DNA of 64,000 nucleotides, taken from positions 15,792,267 through 15,856,266 of the forward strand of contig CM053332.1 in the NCBI GenBank assembly GCA_028583605.1, given 5' to 3'. Position 1 is the first letter of the stretch. Every line of letters starts with the position of its first letter. Both the position numbers and the translations under genes were made by a program. Shown in pieces: positions 1 through 11,403 of the stretch. The notes beneath the pieces are model-generated. The model was not told the origin of the DNA, searched no databases, and saw only the letters and a list, made by a program, of their open reading frames with translations. The stretch comes from Dastarcus helophoroides. Taxonomy: Eukaryota > Arthropoda > Insecta > Coleoptera > Bothrideridae.

Positions 1-150
1 CTAGCAGTTGGTTAGTTGTTAACAAGGACTTGGTTAGACAAGCAGCTGTCCAACTGAAACCAACTGCTAGACAAATAAAGCCAACTGTTAGACAACTAGC
101 TGTACAACTGAAATCAACTGCTAGATAAGTAAAACAAACAGTTAGACAAG
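1..150. repeat. 54-bp tandem repeat, two full units plus partial flanks
   Basis: Units at 37-90 and 91-144 align base for base, and a third begins at 145 (GACAAG). Each unit carries two CAACTG-TAGACAA-type boxes. The array abuts the 3' side of the mariner remnant. No coding potential is seen. Confidence 0.75.
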
Positions 151-298
151 TACACGCCCTTTCATTTGATGCCCAACGTGCTCCACTACTTCTTCAGTGA
201 CGAAGCTGCTCTGAGGTCATTTGGCGCAGAACTCTCATAATATATCTACTCTCCTGATTTTGTTATACATTTTTCCAATGGTTTGGGAGTTTTTTTTT

Positions 299-391
299 AA
301 AAGAGGCTTGTTTGCAGCCAATTGCATACAAATTCAGCATCATCATGGAATGGCTCATCTCCCAGAGCTCCTTTTAATAGCCCAAACATAT
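299..391 (-). pseudogene. mariner transposase, C-terminal continuation beyond the LTR
   Basis: Read on the minus strand from 391, the frame gives MFGLLKGALGDEPFHDDAEF, which is what follows CDYH in mariner transposases. It is therefore the severed downstream part of the gene at 764-1632. Homology becomes hard to follow below about 300. Confidence 0.85.
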
Positions 392-763
392 TGTTAGGCA
401 CTTTATCGGTTCGAATTGATTAACACGTGAATTGAATAATTCCCACTTTATTTTCAAACTCAACTCGGATCACTACAACTGAACAATTAACTCACTTATG
501 ACTTTTAACTACTAACTCACTACTTAACTACACCTCTAACTGACTTCTCTTAGGAAAAGCTGACCGCCTTATATAGTTTTGGCTCCCGGGTTCTAGAAAA
601 ATCACACAGATAAGGCTTATCGTTTGCCGAAATTTCTGGAACGCTTATCTACCGTTTGTTTCGTTATCGCGGCCCCTTTCCTCTTATCAGATCTTTCTAG
701 AAACTTTTCTTACGCACTAAATTCTATTCTAAATTCTATTCCATCTATTTACATTGCGTTACA
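392..763 (-). mobile_element. solo LTR (family L1), inserted in mariner
   Basis: 372 bp bounded by TGTT..TACA on the plus strand (TGTAAC..CTAACA in LTR sense). It contains a TATA-like box (plus strand CTTATATAG near 566) and the GCTTATCGTTTGCCGAAATT block shared with copies at 14314, 16557 and 32304. Flanks are ATAT (388-391) and CTAT (764-767), a four-base target duplication with one change. No internal retrotransposon genes accompany it. Confidence 0.85.
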
Positions 764-1632
764 CTATGATAATCGCATGGTGATAAGTCGGGACTATAAG
801 GAGGGTGTTCCAATGTTGCCCAATGCATTTCCTCTAATTTTTGATGTGTTAGATTGCCTGAGTGGGGGCGGGCATTATCGTGAAGCAAAATCACATTTCT
901 GACCGAAAATTCGCGCCTCTTCCGCTGATATGCACGTTTTACTTCATCCAATAGCTGGCAGTAGTAGGCAGCATTAACCTTACGACGTTCGTCTAGAAAA
1001 TCGACGTGCACAACTTTAAAATCCCAAACACCATCCCAAGAACCTTTCCAGTTGAGAGGCGAGTTTTGCCTTGACGGGTGCACTGTTTCTCTTTCTTTTC
1101 CACTCCATGCTTGCTTGTTTAGATTCAGGGGTGTAATGGTGGACCCAAGTCTCATCACACGTAACGATACGTTGCAAAAAACCATCACCTTCACGTTGAA
1201 AGCGTGTCCAAGATAACGCTGACAAATCTCCAGACATTGTTATTTCTGTTCTTGAGTCAAAAGACGATGTAGCCAACTGGCAGAAATTTTTCAAAACGCC
1301 AGCTCATCTGTAATGATGAATTGGGTCCCCCCAAACTTTATCCCTATCTGAGCTACAATGTCATCAACAGTTAAACGGAGATCATCTTCCAAAAGGCGCT
1401 GAACAGCGTTAATCTTGTTAACAGTCACATTGGTCCGAAGGCGAGGGGCATGGGTCTCATTTTCAAGTTGAGTTCGTCCTTCCAAAAATTATTTGTGCCA
1501 TTTGAGTTTTCTTCAAACAAGTAACTGTGCTTCTAGTCTAGGAAGAATTGCGGCGGGCTTCACACCCTTAACGACAAGAAATGTAATAATAATGCGCTGC
1601 GCAACGTGCGGATGAACCTCTTGCTCACCCAT
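764..1632 (-). pseudogene. mariner transposase, N-terminal and catalytic part
   Basis: Cut-and-paste transposase remnant. The start lies at 1632 (MGEQEVHPHVAQR). A frameshift follows about 40 codons later, and at least two more shifts occur near 1290 and 1040. The catalytic aspartates are still legible: the first in VTCDETWVHHY, the second in LLHDNARPH, the third in SPDLSPCDYH. Exactly 34 residues separate the second and third, which is the mariner signature D34D. The frame breaks off immediately after the third Asp box because an LTR is inserted there. Identification is firm; the copy is dead. Confidence 0.9.
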
Positions 1633-1640
1633 TGTATTTA

Positions 1641-2646
1641 CAACTGACGAATGAAAGAAAAATACTATGCAATATTATTTCCTCAATCTTACAAATCTTC
1701 GTGCTTAAAAAGATTTGAATTCCTTCAGTTCAGAATGCTTAAAAAAAAGTAGAATCTTATGTGTTATTATTTAAACAAAAGAATTATGAATCTTTTCTTT
1801 TTTGTATACCATTAAATCTCTTCCTCATTTTTTTTTTAATTAAAATTAACAAACGGCTTGCACACTTCTTTGAACCTGTCGGAATTTCTCCTGGCGGTGG
1901 TTAATGTAACAAAAGGATATCGAAAGCGGCATTTAGCGGAGTTATTGAATAACCCTATTGCATGTCAGTATGTAAAAATGAAAGAACAGCAGTTGCAGTA
2001 CCGATAAATAACAATAGACCGCCGCCGTCATCACATGTGTTTTACAAAAATTCTATATAATTTTGTACCTATTTTTTCCCGTACAATGGTCGGTAAATAA
2101 TAGGAGTATGCAACTGTAATGTCAATAATTAGACAGTGCATGTAGAATACACATATGTTTGGTTCACATAAGTACCGTGGAGACACGGTTTCAAGAACTT
2201 ATTCTTCCGGAAAAATTGATTCCGCTAATTTCGTAATTATTTTTCCGAGGGTTCGCTGATTCTTCGCCTACTATTGTGGGAAGTATTATTTATAAATTGA
2301 GAAAGTTGAGTACATCCCCATTTAATGCGGGATAATTTAATCATTTGAAGACTTTATAATTATTTTTAAAGTCAAGGATTTGAGCTAAGAATTGTAAAAA
2401 ATCGAATCTTTGACTTGGAAGTCATTTTGGAATTATAGAGTGACCGTTTTAATAATCAAATTTGGTTTTTTTTGGAATCAACATTGTTTTTTGAAAACTT
2501 CAGTGGCGTGCATTTTCCTAATTAGGAAAGCTGGGCTATGGAATGTCAAAAGAAGTTCGAATTACCTTGAAAATGTTTACCTTTATCCTTAAACTACAAC
2601 TTTCCTTTCAAAATTTCGATCATCATCTAATAATATTTTTTTTTAA
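1641..2646. other. no recognisable feature
   Basis: Moderately AT-rich sequence. I see no convincing gene, repeat or RNA, only short chance open frames. Confidence 0.5.
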
Positions 2647-2722
2647 TTGAAATACAAATCTTGTCCCCTGAAACCAAGAAGTATTAAAAAACACGATAAG
2701 CCAAGCTATCATCTTCTACTTA
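2647..2722 (-). mobile_element. degenerate PLE-1 tail
   Basis: Contains the tail signature CTTGTCCCCTGAAACCAAGA followed by ATTAAAAAACAC and the stem II remnant AAGCCAAGCTATCATCTTC. This matches the PLE-1 3' end on the minus strand. The GAAAC box and both halves of stem I are lost. Confidence 0.7.
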
Positions 2723-2726
2723 GAGA

Positions 2727-2990
2727 TCATTGGGCTAAGTGAATCCCTTGATGGATTCCACTCTTCATTCGTATTTCCTTGGTCTGATCTCTTCCTGCTT
2801 GCACTCTCGTTGTCGTGTTTGTATATAAATCCTGGATTATTTGCATCAACTCTGGTGGGATGTCCTTTTGTTGGAGTATCGTGATCACGTCTTTTAGTTT
2901 TATCCGATCGAATGCCTTCTTTAGGTCTACAAAGCACATGAAAGTAGGGGCGTTGAATTCGATCACTTTCACAACTATTTGGGGGATCAC
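2727..2990 (-). pseudogene. non-LTR retrotransposon reverse transcriptase fragment
   Basis: An 87-codon frame contains FVDLKKAFDRI, the RT motif with the first catalytic Asp, and then IRMKSGIHQG. A one-base shift is needed to continue into DSLSP (read in the overlapping frame at 2716-2937). This matches RT blocks A to B of LINEs. Neither the YADD box nor an endonuclease is present. The clade cannot be assigned from so short a piece. Confidence 0.8.
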
Positions 2991-5263
2991 AAATATAGCA
3001 TCCCTTTGATATTAATCTTAAATCAATGTTTAGTCTCTCAACAATGATGCTTTGTGGACATTCCTAATTTAAATTCGAAATTTCATATTCTTCTATAGAT
3101 AAACTACAATTTCGAATTTTATTAAGACTAGCGGACTTTGTCATCGTAGATTTTACAGGTAGACACATCAAATTATCTTCTGTTAAAATTTCAGCTGATA
3201 CTCTATAAATCTATACATGAAGCTTAATTTGGACTAGTTACAGGTTTAGAAAAGTTCATGAAAAATTTCTCTGCCATTGAACTACTGGACTATATAAATC
3301 CCTTGTTGGTTTTTGTAATAATTTAATATATGTCCCCGGCATTCTAAACTGTGACAGATATAATAAATTAGAAGCACATCGGGAGCTATTGTCGCCAATG
3401 TAAGTTAACCTCAAAGCGTTTGCGGCGTTGACTCTACATTTTGAAAGTATGAATGGTGAGTTCGGTCTCCCTAGTTAGTAATAGCCTCTAATGGACCCAT
3501 TGCCATGAAATATGGATATCTTCCCCAGGGTACCAAGGGCCCTCTCACAATGTACTCGCTGCTTTCACCCCTCTCAACCTTCTCCTAGATCCATTGTGCC
3601 TTTAACTTCACTAATGTGTTACACAATCCCAAATAAACAGTTTCTCTAAATCGCCTCTCTAAGTCGATGATCGCTGAATATTTACTTACACTTCATTGCT
3701 TGTTTATCTACGCACTTACGCCAAAAATTTTATTACTTTGTATTCAACTGCCAACTTTCCCAGCTCAAGATAAAGCGTCGAACAATTTTTTAACTTTCAA
3801 CTTGATTTCCGGACACTAATTATAAACCCGTGTAATTGCCAGCACAACTTTGAATATTATTACCATTAAGGAAACTGTCGACATACCAAGACACTTAAAA
3901 ATCGTGTTGTAAACAAATTCAACGAATGCCCCGGATGCCAGAAATGCTCAAGACGTGTCGAACAACGAAAAATGTAAATTTTCGAGCGATTTAACTAAGT
4001 CTTCATTTAAATAGAATAGACTTGTATCTGCCAAGCGATATATTTAAAACGTTACATTAGCCAGTTTAAATGTAAAATTACACCTCTCGGTATCAATTTG
4101 CCAAGTCCACAATGGCTAATAAAAGATAATGTAAAACTGATAGAAACCGCAATCCTTTTCAATTTTCGTTCCCATAATATTGTTAGAATCTGGAGATAAT
4201 AGACGACCCAAATTTTATTAGCCGATCGTTTGCCTTTCAATAAAAAAGTATTCTATTACAGAATTCTCCTTTAATATAAAGGAACCAAACATAATTGCCT
4301 GCGAACAGGTCTTTTGGACAATTTTATTGCCGGCGATTAGTGGTTCCTTTGTTGTAGAAAAATAATATGTCAGGCACATCTTGCATCAGTTCCCTTCGAG
4401 GTTACAAAGTAAAATATTACTTTAAAATAACACTTAAGACAACTCCCTTTCCTGTTTAGAATCTGTGAAAAATATACTCATTTCGTACGAAATTTCAACT
4501 TGCAGAATCCTCAAGATCTAAGCTAGCTAAATTTCTGAAATATTACACAATCTTTGGTAAAACCAAAAGTGGAACTGGTAAAACCAAAAGTGGAATTGGT
4601 TTTATAGGTTACATTTAATTTATCGACTTTTTTTGATGTTTTAACGTTAGATTGAAAATTTTTACTTTGAATTCCAAACTTTCAGAAAAATTGGATAACA
4701 ATTGTTCTTCAAATTCAACATACAAAACTTCTCTCTCAAAAGAGTCGAGTTTTTGACATTTTTCGTTAATGTAAATCGTGATTGATGGGCGTAGTGCGAT
4801 CGCACATTAGGAAATATTACTTAAATTTGCAGGAAGAAACTTGAAATGAAAACAGTTTGTAAGACTTGTTTTGAAATTTTGAATTTTCGACTTTTATCTA
4901 AAAAAAAATCGAGTTTCAAAAACGTCAAACTAAAACTTGCAGTTTATTTAAACAAGTTCAAGCTTTAACGCAAAGTTGTGCCAATAATTTTTTTTTTCAT
5001 AAAAATTAAGAGTTAAAACTGAATTGAAATGAATGTTCTCATTTTTCATTTCAAAACTTTCCAGTGGCGTTTCGTGATTTTAATGACTAGGGAAGCTGAT
5101 TCGGAAGAAAATGGATAAATGCGTTTTTTTTAGATTTAAAGACCAAATTACTTTCAATGAATATTTTTGATTGCAATCCATTCAAAAACTATCACTTATT
5201 TTTCTTTAATATTACAACATATAAATACTTCGACCTTGCTTAAAAATGAAGGTAATTCAGTAT
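2991..5263. other. no recognisable gene; turns AT-mosaic after about 4.6 kb
   Basis: 2991-4600 is mixed-composition DNA without an identifiable feature. From about 4600 the degenerate AT mosaic (GAATTTTCGACTTTT-like words) begins. Confidence 0.45.
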
Positions 5264-5304
5264 CTCTCTGAAGATGATAGTTTGACTATCGAAACGCGTT
5301 AGAG
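5264..5304 (+). ncRNA. hammerhead ribozyme motif, family 1
   Basis: Stem I halves are CTCT (5264-5267) and AGAG (5301-5304). The core is CTGAAGA plus one extra T. Stem II is GATAGT / ACTATC with loop TTG. Then come GAA, the palindrome ACGCGT as stem III, and T at the cleavage position. Relative to the 18488 copy, stem II carries two compensated base-pair changes (C-G to T-A twice). Confidence 0.75.
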
Positions 5305-5402
5305 CAACTTTTGTTGTGTTTTTTAATCTGCATTGTTTTTTAATCTTTCAAGATTTGTATTTCAATTTTTGATGATAACCAAGGAGCAATCCGTTCCATC
5401 AA
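5264..5402 (+). mobile_element. PLE-1 3' tail with hammerhead
   Basis: The hammerhead (5264-5304) is followed by the family tail: TTTGTTGTGTTTTTTAATCT, a small internal duplication, ATTTGTATTTCAATTTTTG and the terminal ATAACCAAGGA..CCGTTCCATCAA. No coding sequence remains. Confidence 0.8.
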
Positions 5403-6913
5403 AAGGAAATTCTGAATTCTTTGCAGATTTATATTGGATTGGTGAATTTTCGACGCTAGAGTCAGAATTTTTGAATTTAAAATGGAAAATTTCTACTTTA
5501 AAGTCAAGCATTCGAGTTTTTTTGATCGAAATTTGTATTACCTTGAAACTCAACCTCTCTAAAAAAGTCAAGATTTCGAGAAAAATTACTTTCATAAATT
5601 CCAAAGCAATGTTGAAATTAACCTCCAAATTACGATTTTTTTTATGCTACAATAAGAGACCATGGCTCGTCTAGTATATTTGTCAGTTATTAAATATGCA
5701 CACCTCCTTGCTATTTACTGTATTCGTCACGGCTTCCAGCCCGTGTTGCAAACATTTTGAGGGCTTGACACAAAGGTCACATCGCAGCTGTTTTGAGAAC
5801 GCAATCCGTTATGGTACAAATGACATTTTTAGAATTAGTTACGTTCTCTCCAATGTAAAAGCACAACTTAGGTATGAAGGACCCGTAAAAATGTGGAAAG
5901 GTTACCTTGCTATTGAAAGTGCTCCCATACTTTACCCAATTTAATGTTTTTTATGATCATTTTATTATTAATTGACATCAGTGACGCAGATAGATTTTTG
6001 AGATTTGATTCTATTTTTCTTCTATTTCTCTGTAAATATTTGTACGTAGAAAAAAACAACAATTTTATTAGTTACATTTATCACTTTATTAAGAATATTT
6101 GTAACCAGAGCTTCGAGCTAAAACTGAACCAAAAAATGAAAACCAGCTTTCAGGTTTTTTTTTAATAATGACGAAATTAAACTTGACGTTTTTTCCTAAA
6201 ATTTCAACTATATTCAAAATTTTGGTTTTAAAGTTAGAGTTCATATTATTTTATTATTTTTTTTTTAAATTGACTAAAATAACTTCGATTTTTACTGTTC
6301 GAAGCGTTTAACTTTACTGTCTCAATTTTAAATCTGAAATATGGTAAAATTTCGAAATTCTGAAAATTTAGAACTGCCAAAAGAATTTCAAATGTTTTAT
6401 TTTTATCTCGAAAGTTTCAGTTTTTTCTAGAAACGACATGAATTGTGAAATTACTAAAAACTAACTCCAATTTTTGTAAAGTTCAAGTGTAAATTGAAAA
6501 ATTGCCAAATATTAGAAAAATTTTCTAAAAAAAATTAAATTTTTTTGCTAATGATTTCAATCTCAATGTAAAGTTTTCTCGAAACGTTGAAACTTAGACT
6601 TTAAATTTAAAAATTCAATAAAATATCTAACTTAATCTTATTCAAAAAATACTAGTTTATATTCAAGTTTTTCATAAATCTTCAAGTTTAGAATAAAAAA
6701 ATCTAAAAAACTTAAAATTTCTCCAAGATTTCCAAATTTTGTTTAATTTTTAAGAAACATTTTTAAAGAGCTAATAATTTTTCTGCTATTTAGACATTAA
6801 ATTAAAAATTTCAAGTACGAGATTTTTTAAAAAATATTGAAAGTAAACTGAAACAGATGACAAAAATATTCGTCAATAAAACATAGAATTTCTAAAAAAC
6901 CTTTTTTTTGTCT
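5403..6913. other. AT-mosaic with one more balanced island
   Basis: Mostly degenerate AA/TT words. An island at 5690-5945 holds an 82-codon frame (MHTSLLFTVF..) of more even composition. I do not recognise it and see no splice or promoter support. Confidence 0.4.
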
Positions 6914-7032
6914 GTGAAATGAACTGGACCTTGGTTATCTTCAAACATAAATATACAAAGCTTATCCCCTGAAAGAAAGAATGATTGCATTTTTTAATTT
7001 TTCTTGGTTTCAGGGAACAGGATTTGTACATC
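6914..7032. mobile_element. inverted pair of PLE-1 tails, no hammerhead left
   Basis: The left half reads as minus-strand tail (CTTGGTTATCTTCAAA, TTATCCCCTGAAA). The right half is plus-strand tail (TTTTTCTTGGTTTCAGGGAA). The two meet head to head with the ribozyme region deleted. Confidence 0.65.
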
Positions 7033-7335
7033 AGCTTTGAAAAAAATTGGCAATTGTTATTTTAATTTAGAAAATTCTAGGTTTCTCTCGAAATTTCGAC
7101 TTAAAGTTTAAAATTTCAATTGCAGTAAAATATTGAATTCGGTACGAAGACAAATTTTCCTAGAAATTTTGACTCTAAACATAAATATTTTAAAATTTCT
7201 GTAATATTCAAAAACCTCTATAGCTTTATTCGGCTTTTTGAGAAAAAATTTTGAATACAGAATTTTGAAATTTTGTTTTCTTCTATAATGCACAGACCAA
7301 TATGTTTGAATATTTATTAGATTCAAAGTTTGGAA

Positions 7336-7378
7336 ACCAAATACTGGTTTCGATCTTGTTAGATCTCGTCAGTTTGGT
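7336..7378 (-). ncRNA. hammerhead ribozyme motif, family 3
   Basis: On the minus strand: stem I ACCAAA / TTTGGT, core CTGACGA, stem II GATCT / AGATC with loop AACA, GAA, then ACCAGT. The last should be ACCGGT, so the stem III palindrome has one mismatch. Confidence 0.7.
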
Positions 7379-7639
7379 ATATCCAACTCGAATGTTAACA
7401 AATGTTCCGACAATTAAGTACTAAAGAATTCATAGGCGTCAAGCGAGTGACTCTTAGTACTACCACCTATTGGTCCATAGAGAAATTATGGCCATCGCCA
7501 ACAATGTCGTATGCAAGAAGAATGCAACCTAGACTACAAATTCATGCAGCCCTCCAGACGTGTATAGTGGAATCATAGGTAGCTGAACTACCAACAGTAC
7601 TTACTTGTCGGAACATTTGTTAGCATTCGAGTTGGATAT

Positions 7640-7681
7640 ACCAAACTGACGAGATCTAACAAATCGAAACCGGTATTTGGT
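7640..7681 (+). ncRNA. hammerhead ribozyme motif, family 3, stem II shortened
   Basis: Same design as at 11060. Stem I (ACCAAA / TTTGGT), CTGACGA, GAA and ACCGGT are intact. One G is lost from the 3' side of stem II (AATC instead of AGATC). Confidence 0.7.
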
Positions 7682-7887
7682 TTCCAAACTTCAAATCTAA
7701 TAAATGTTCAAACCTATTAGTCTGTGCATTATAGAATCCTTGTCTTCTGGGAACTCTCCCAGAGAGCAACCGCTTCGCTAGGTGGTAGTGTTTCAACTGT
7801 TGGTAGTTAAGCTACCTATGATTCCACTAGACACGCCTGGAGGGCTGCATGAATTTGTAGTCTAGGTTGCATTCTTCTTGCAAACGG

Positions 7888-8003
7888 ATCTTCAAAAATT
7901 CAAATACAAATCTTATCCCTGAAACCAAGAAAGATTAAGAAACAGAAGAAAGGTTGCTCTAACGCGTTTCGATAGCCAAGCTCTCACCTTCAGAGAGGAA
8001 CCG
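7888..8003 (-). mobile_element. PLE-1 3' tail with hammerhead
   Basis: Directly abuts foldback copy A. The tail (CTTATCCCTGAAACCAAGAA on the plus strand) and the hammerhead at 7957-7997 are both present. It is truncated just upstream of the ribozyme. Confidence 0.8.
7957..7997 (-). ncRNA. hammerhead ribozyme motif, family 1
   Basis: Stem I is CTCT / AGAG. After one C-C mismatch it continues as GGTT / AACC. The core is CTGAAGG (position G-A changed to G-G) plus T. Stem II GAGAGC / GCTATC has one G-T pair and loop TTG. Then GAA, ACGCGT, T. The altered core base may reduce activity. Confidence 0.65.
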
Positions 8004-8740
8004 TAAATTTAAATTCGTCATTTTCTTGAAAATCTAAAAATCCAAGTGAAAAAAATCAGATTTAAAGATTTAATGAGAAAACTTATAGAAAAAACTTCAT
8101 TTCAATTTCGAAAGCAATGTTTTCAAAATTACGACTTTTAAGTGACGAATTCCAAAAAAAATGGCTAACTAGAGATTTTGAGTTTTTTTATTCTGAGGGT
8201 AATCTTTAATTTTCTTCATTTTTACTAAAACTTTAGAATTAAATTCAGTTTTTAGAAAAATTCTGTCAACTTGAAGTTTAAAATTTGAGGAAAAATATCG
8301 AGTTCAATTTTATTTTAGGTGTTAACTTAAAGCTTATCGTTTGCCTTGAAATTCTAAGTAAAAATTCTTAGAAAAATTGACACTTTAGGATTTAGAAAGT
8401 GGGGAAACCACTGAAAAAAAACTAGAATATGATTTCGAAAGTTTTTTTTTAATCGCGAGTGGGAACGACAAAAAAATGTTGAAATAAAAATTTATTATTT
8501 TTTTTTATTATGGGGCAACTTGGACATTTTTAATAATTAATTATCTTAAAATATATTCAAAATTTCTAGAGAAAGTAATTTTGAGATTCCGGAAATATCA
8601 AAATTTTAGAACAAAATTTGACATTTCAATGTTAAATTCGAATTTTTTATGGAACTTAAAGATTGTAAATTTCAAGATTTCGCTTAAATTCAAAAGCCAC
8701 TATTTAACAGGACCGGTTGCAAATTCTATCGAAAGTTGTA
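8004..8740. other. AT-mosaic, nothing else seen
   Basis: Degenerate AT-rich words only; no open frame or named repeat. Confidence 0.4.
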
Positions 8741-9647
8741 CTGTTACATGAAAAAATGTACCTTACTAATAATCTAAAATTGAAGAAAAAAATGACAAGA
8801 ATGTTTTAACAATTCAAGTTCTCCAAAATTTCAATTTTTTTCTCCAGATTAAATTCCGATGTTTGATCTATTTTTAAAGCTTTCGTTTGAGACGAAAGCT
8901 TAAAAAATAGAAAAAAAAGAGGCAAAATTTTAGGGAAATTCGAGCTTGTTAAAAAAATGAAATTTTAAGATTCTCATTTTTCTAACAAGCTCGAATTTTC
9001 CTAAAATTTCGCCCCTTTTTTTCAAACTTTATTATGTACATTTGAAATATTTACATTTTTTGAAATACTCACCTTAAAATCAATATTTTAACTTTTATTT
9101 AATAATTTTTGCCAAAATCTGGTTATTTCGACTTAATTTTGAAAATTTAGTGCATGAAAGTTGAAGCTTTAAGAAAAAAAAGATAAAGAAAGTTTTACTG
9201 TTACATGAAAAAATGTACCTTACTAATAATCTAAAATTGAAGAAAAAAATGACAAGAATGTTTTAACAATTCAATTCTCCAAAATTTCAATTTTTTTCTT
9301 CGAGATTAAATTCCGATGTTTGATCTATTTTTAAAGCTTTCGTTTGAGACGAAAGCCTTAAAAAATAGAAAAAAAAGAGACGAAATTTTAGGGGAAATTC
9401 GAGCTTGTTAAAAAAATGGGATTCTAAGATTCTCATTTTTCTAAGAAGCTCGAATTTCCCTAAAATTTCGTCCCTTTTTTTTCAAACTTTATTTTGTACA
9501 TTTAAAATATTTACATTTTTTGAAATACTCATCTTAAAATCAATATTTTAACTTTTATTTAATAATTTTTACCAAAATCTGGTTTTTTCGACTTTATTCT
9601 GAAAATTTAGGGCATGAAAGTTAAAGCTTTAAGGAAAAAAAGATAAA
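8741..9647. repeat. 457-bp direct tandem duplication carrying two hairpins per unit
   Basis: CTGTTACATGAAAAAATGTA begins both units (8741 and 9198). Each unit has a hairpin around AAGCTTTCGTTTGAGACGAAAGC. Each also has a second hairpin of roughly 40-bp arms around AATTCGAGCTTGTTA / TAACAAGCTCGAATT. Unit two differs by scattered substitutions and small indels. Confidence 0.85.
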
Positions 9648-10847
9648 CCAGTTTAAAACTGAAATTTTGAAATTAAGATTAAAATTTTGAAATTAAGATT
9701 AAAATTTCGAAAATAAACTTGTAACCTTTCTTATCAAAACTTTCAATTTTAAGGTGGTTAAACTAAAAGGTTTATTTTTGTAAAAGCTCTCACTTTTTTC
9801 TCTAGATTTCTACTTTCATCTTAAAACTGCGAATTTTTTTTAGATTCTTCTTTGTTGATTAGTCAAAATTTTTCTGAAATACTTCACTTTTCCTCACGAA
9901 ATATTGATTTTATGACTTCTTTGGATTTTTTTTGGCAAAACTTCGATCTTAAACTCGAAATTTTCTTCCATTCCTCGACTTTTTGTGTTAAAATTGGATT
10001 TTATACGAAGTTCTGGTTTCCCAAAATTTTTATTTCTTCCGCAAATTTTTTTAGCTAAAATTGGAAATTTTTTACAGTGTTTCCTAAAATTGTGACTTTT
10101 AAATGAAAATTTCGACATATTTCTCAAAAAATTTTCTTTTAGAAAATTTGAGCTTAAAAATTGTTACTTCATTTCCAGAACTCATAACTTTTTCTCTTGA
10201 AATTTTCATTGGTTTTAAATAAAAATTTTTAATTTATGCTCAATGAATTTAAACTTCAATACCAAAAATTAAATTTTGATTTTAAAGTTTCGAGTCTAAA
10301 GCTGATTTTTTTAAACTATTTCGAATTTTAATTCGAAATATCGAGAGAAAAATATAATTGCTTACAGTTTACGTCTAAATTTTGTATCGGTTACAACTCT
10401 GAATGAATAAATTTAATTTATTGACACTTTTTTTTTATTTCGTGTTTAATCTCACAATATTATATGCAAACTTATAATTTTCAGTTCTTAAGTCGGAATT
10501 TAAACTAGAAATTTTGAAAAACTGTTGAAATAGTTATTAAATCCTAAACTTCGAGATAAAGTCACAATTTTAAGAAACAGTATAAATTTTGATTTGAAGT
10601 CAAATTTTGATCTTGAAATCATATTTTAATTTTGATATCAAATTTGTATTTTGAAGTAACAATTTTACACAGAAACGTGTAGTCAAAATTTCCAAAAAAC
10701 CAAAAATTATTAACAAATATATTTATTAATTTTATTTCACATTTCTGCGACCCAGTTTGGAAATATTTAAATTTTTATTAATGAAAGTTGACAATATTCT
10801 GAAACATTTTTTAAAGTATGACTACGTCATATCTAAATTTATTTAAA
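9648..10847. other. AT-mosaic
   Basis: Short open frames on both strands here are translations of low-complexity AT words. I see no gene. Confidence 0.4.
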
Positions 10848-10860
10848 ACGTCTCCTAATG

Positions 10861-11390
10861 CAAGTAGAATGCAACTTAGACTACAAATTCATGCAGCCCT
10901 CCAGGCGTGTATAGTGGAATCATAGGTAGCTGAACTACCAACAATTGAGACACTGCCACCTAGCGAAGCGGTTGCTCTCTAGGAAAGTTCCCAGAAGACA
11001 AGGATTCTAATATGCACAGACCAATAGGTTTGAACATTTATTAGATTCGAAGTTTGGAAACCAAATACCGGTTTCGATCTTGTTAGATCTCGTCAGTTTG
11101 GTATATCTAACACGAATGCTAACAAATGTTCTGACAAGTAAGTACTAAAACAGTACTTAGTACTTACTTGTCAGAACATTTGTTAACATTCGAGTTGGAT
11201 ATCCTAGTAAACAGTAAACAGTACTTAGTACTTACTTGTCAGAACATTCTGACAAGTAAGTACTAAAACAGTACTTAGTACTTACTTGTCAGAACATTTG
11301 TTAACATTCGAGTTGGATATCCCAAACTGACAAGATCTAACAAGATCGAATCTAATAAATGTTCAAACCTATTGGCCTGTGCATATTAGG
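10861..11390 (-). mobile_element. foldback hammerhead element, copy B (family 3) with target duplication
   Basis: In minus-strand sense the 3' end is TTGCATTCTACTTGC, at 10861. ACGTCTCCTAATG flanks both ends (10848-10860 and 11391-11403), a 12-13-bp target duplication. The 5' half is scrambled into nested inverted blocks of AAGTACTTACTTGTCAGAACAT. It carries one intact hammerhead (11060-11102) and a broken one at about 11329-11350 (CTGACAA core, 3' half missing). Confidence 0.85.
11060..11102 (-). ncRNA. hammerhead ribozyme motif, family 3, consensus copy
   Basis: 43 nt on the minus strand: stem I ACCAAA / TTTGGT (six pairs), canonical core CTGACGA, stem II GATCT / AGATC with loop AACA, GAA, palindrome ACCGGT as stem III, A at the cleavage position. 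Every conserved hammerhead position is present. Stem III has no loop, so folding would need two RNA copies. Confidence 0.82.
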
Positions 11391-11403
11391 ACGTCTCCTA
11401 ATG

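Larger units (their letters stand above)
200..1640 (-). mobile_element. mariner (D34D) element, inactive, interrupted by a solo LTR
   Basis: Minus-strand Tc1/mariner relic. Coding remnants run from about 1632 down to 764, are cut by the LTR at 392-763, and resume at 391. I could not define the TIRs, so both outer limits are approximate. The reading frame shifts several times, so the copy cannot make transposase. Confidence 0.85.
7284..7881 (+). mobile_element. foldback hammerhead element, copy A (family 3)
   Basis: Starts with an inverted segment (TGCACAGACCAATA at 7290) whose complement returns at 7690-7732. It then runs into the family 3' part (TTGTCTTCTGGGAACTCTC, GCTTCGCTAGGTGG, GGAGGGCTGCATGAATTTG) and ends TTGCATTCTTCTTGC at 7881. 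The 7520-7600 segment is the inverse of 7790-7880. It carries two opposed hammerhead motifs. No protein is encoded. Confidence 0.8.

Noticed and set aside
1..150. CRISPR-like array
   Set aside because: Direct 54-bp tandem repeat without spacers in a eukaryotic context.
9894..10127. Pair of opposing open frames
   Set aside because: Both are chance translations of AT words.
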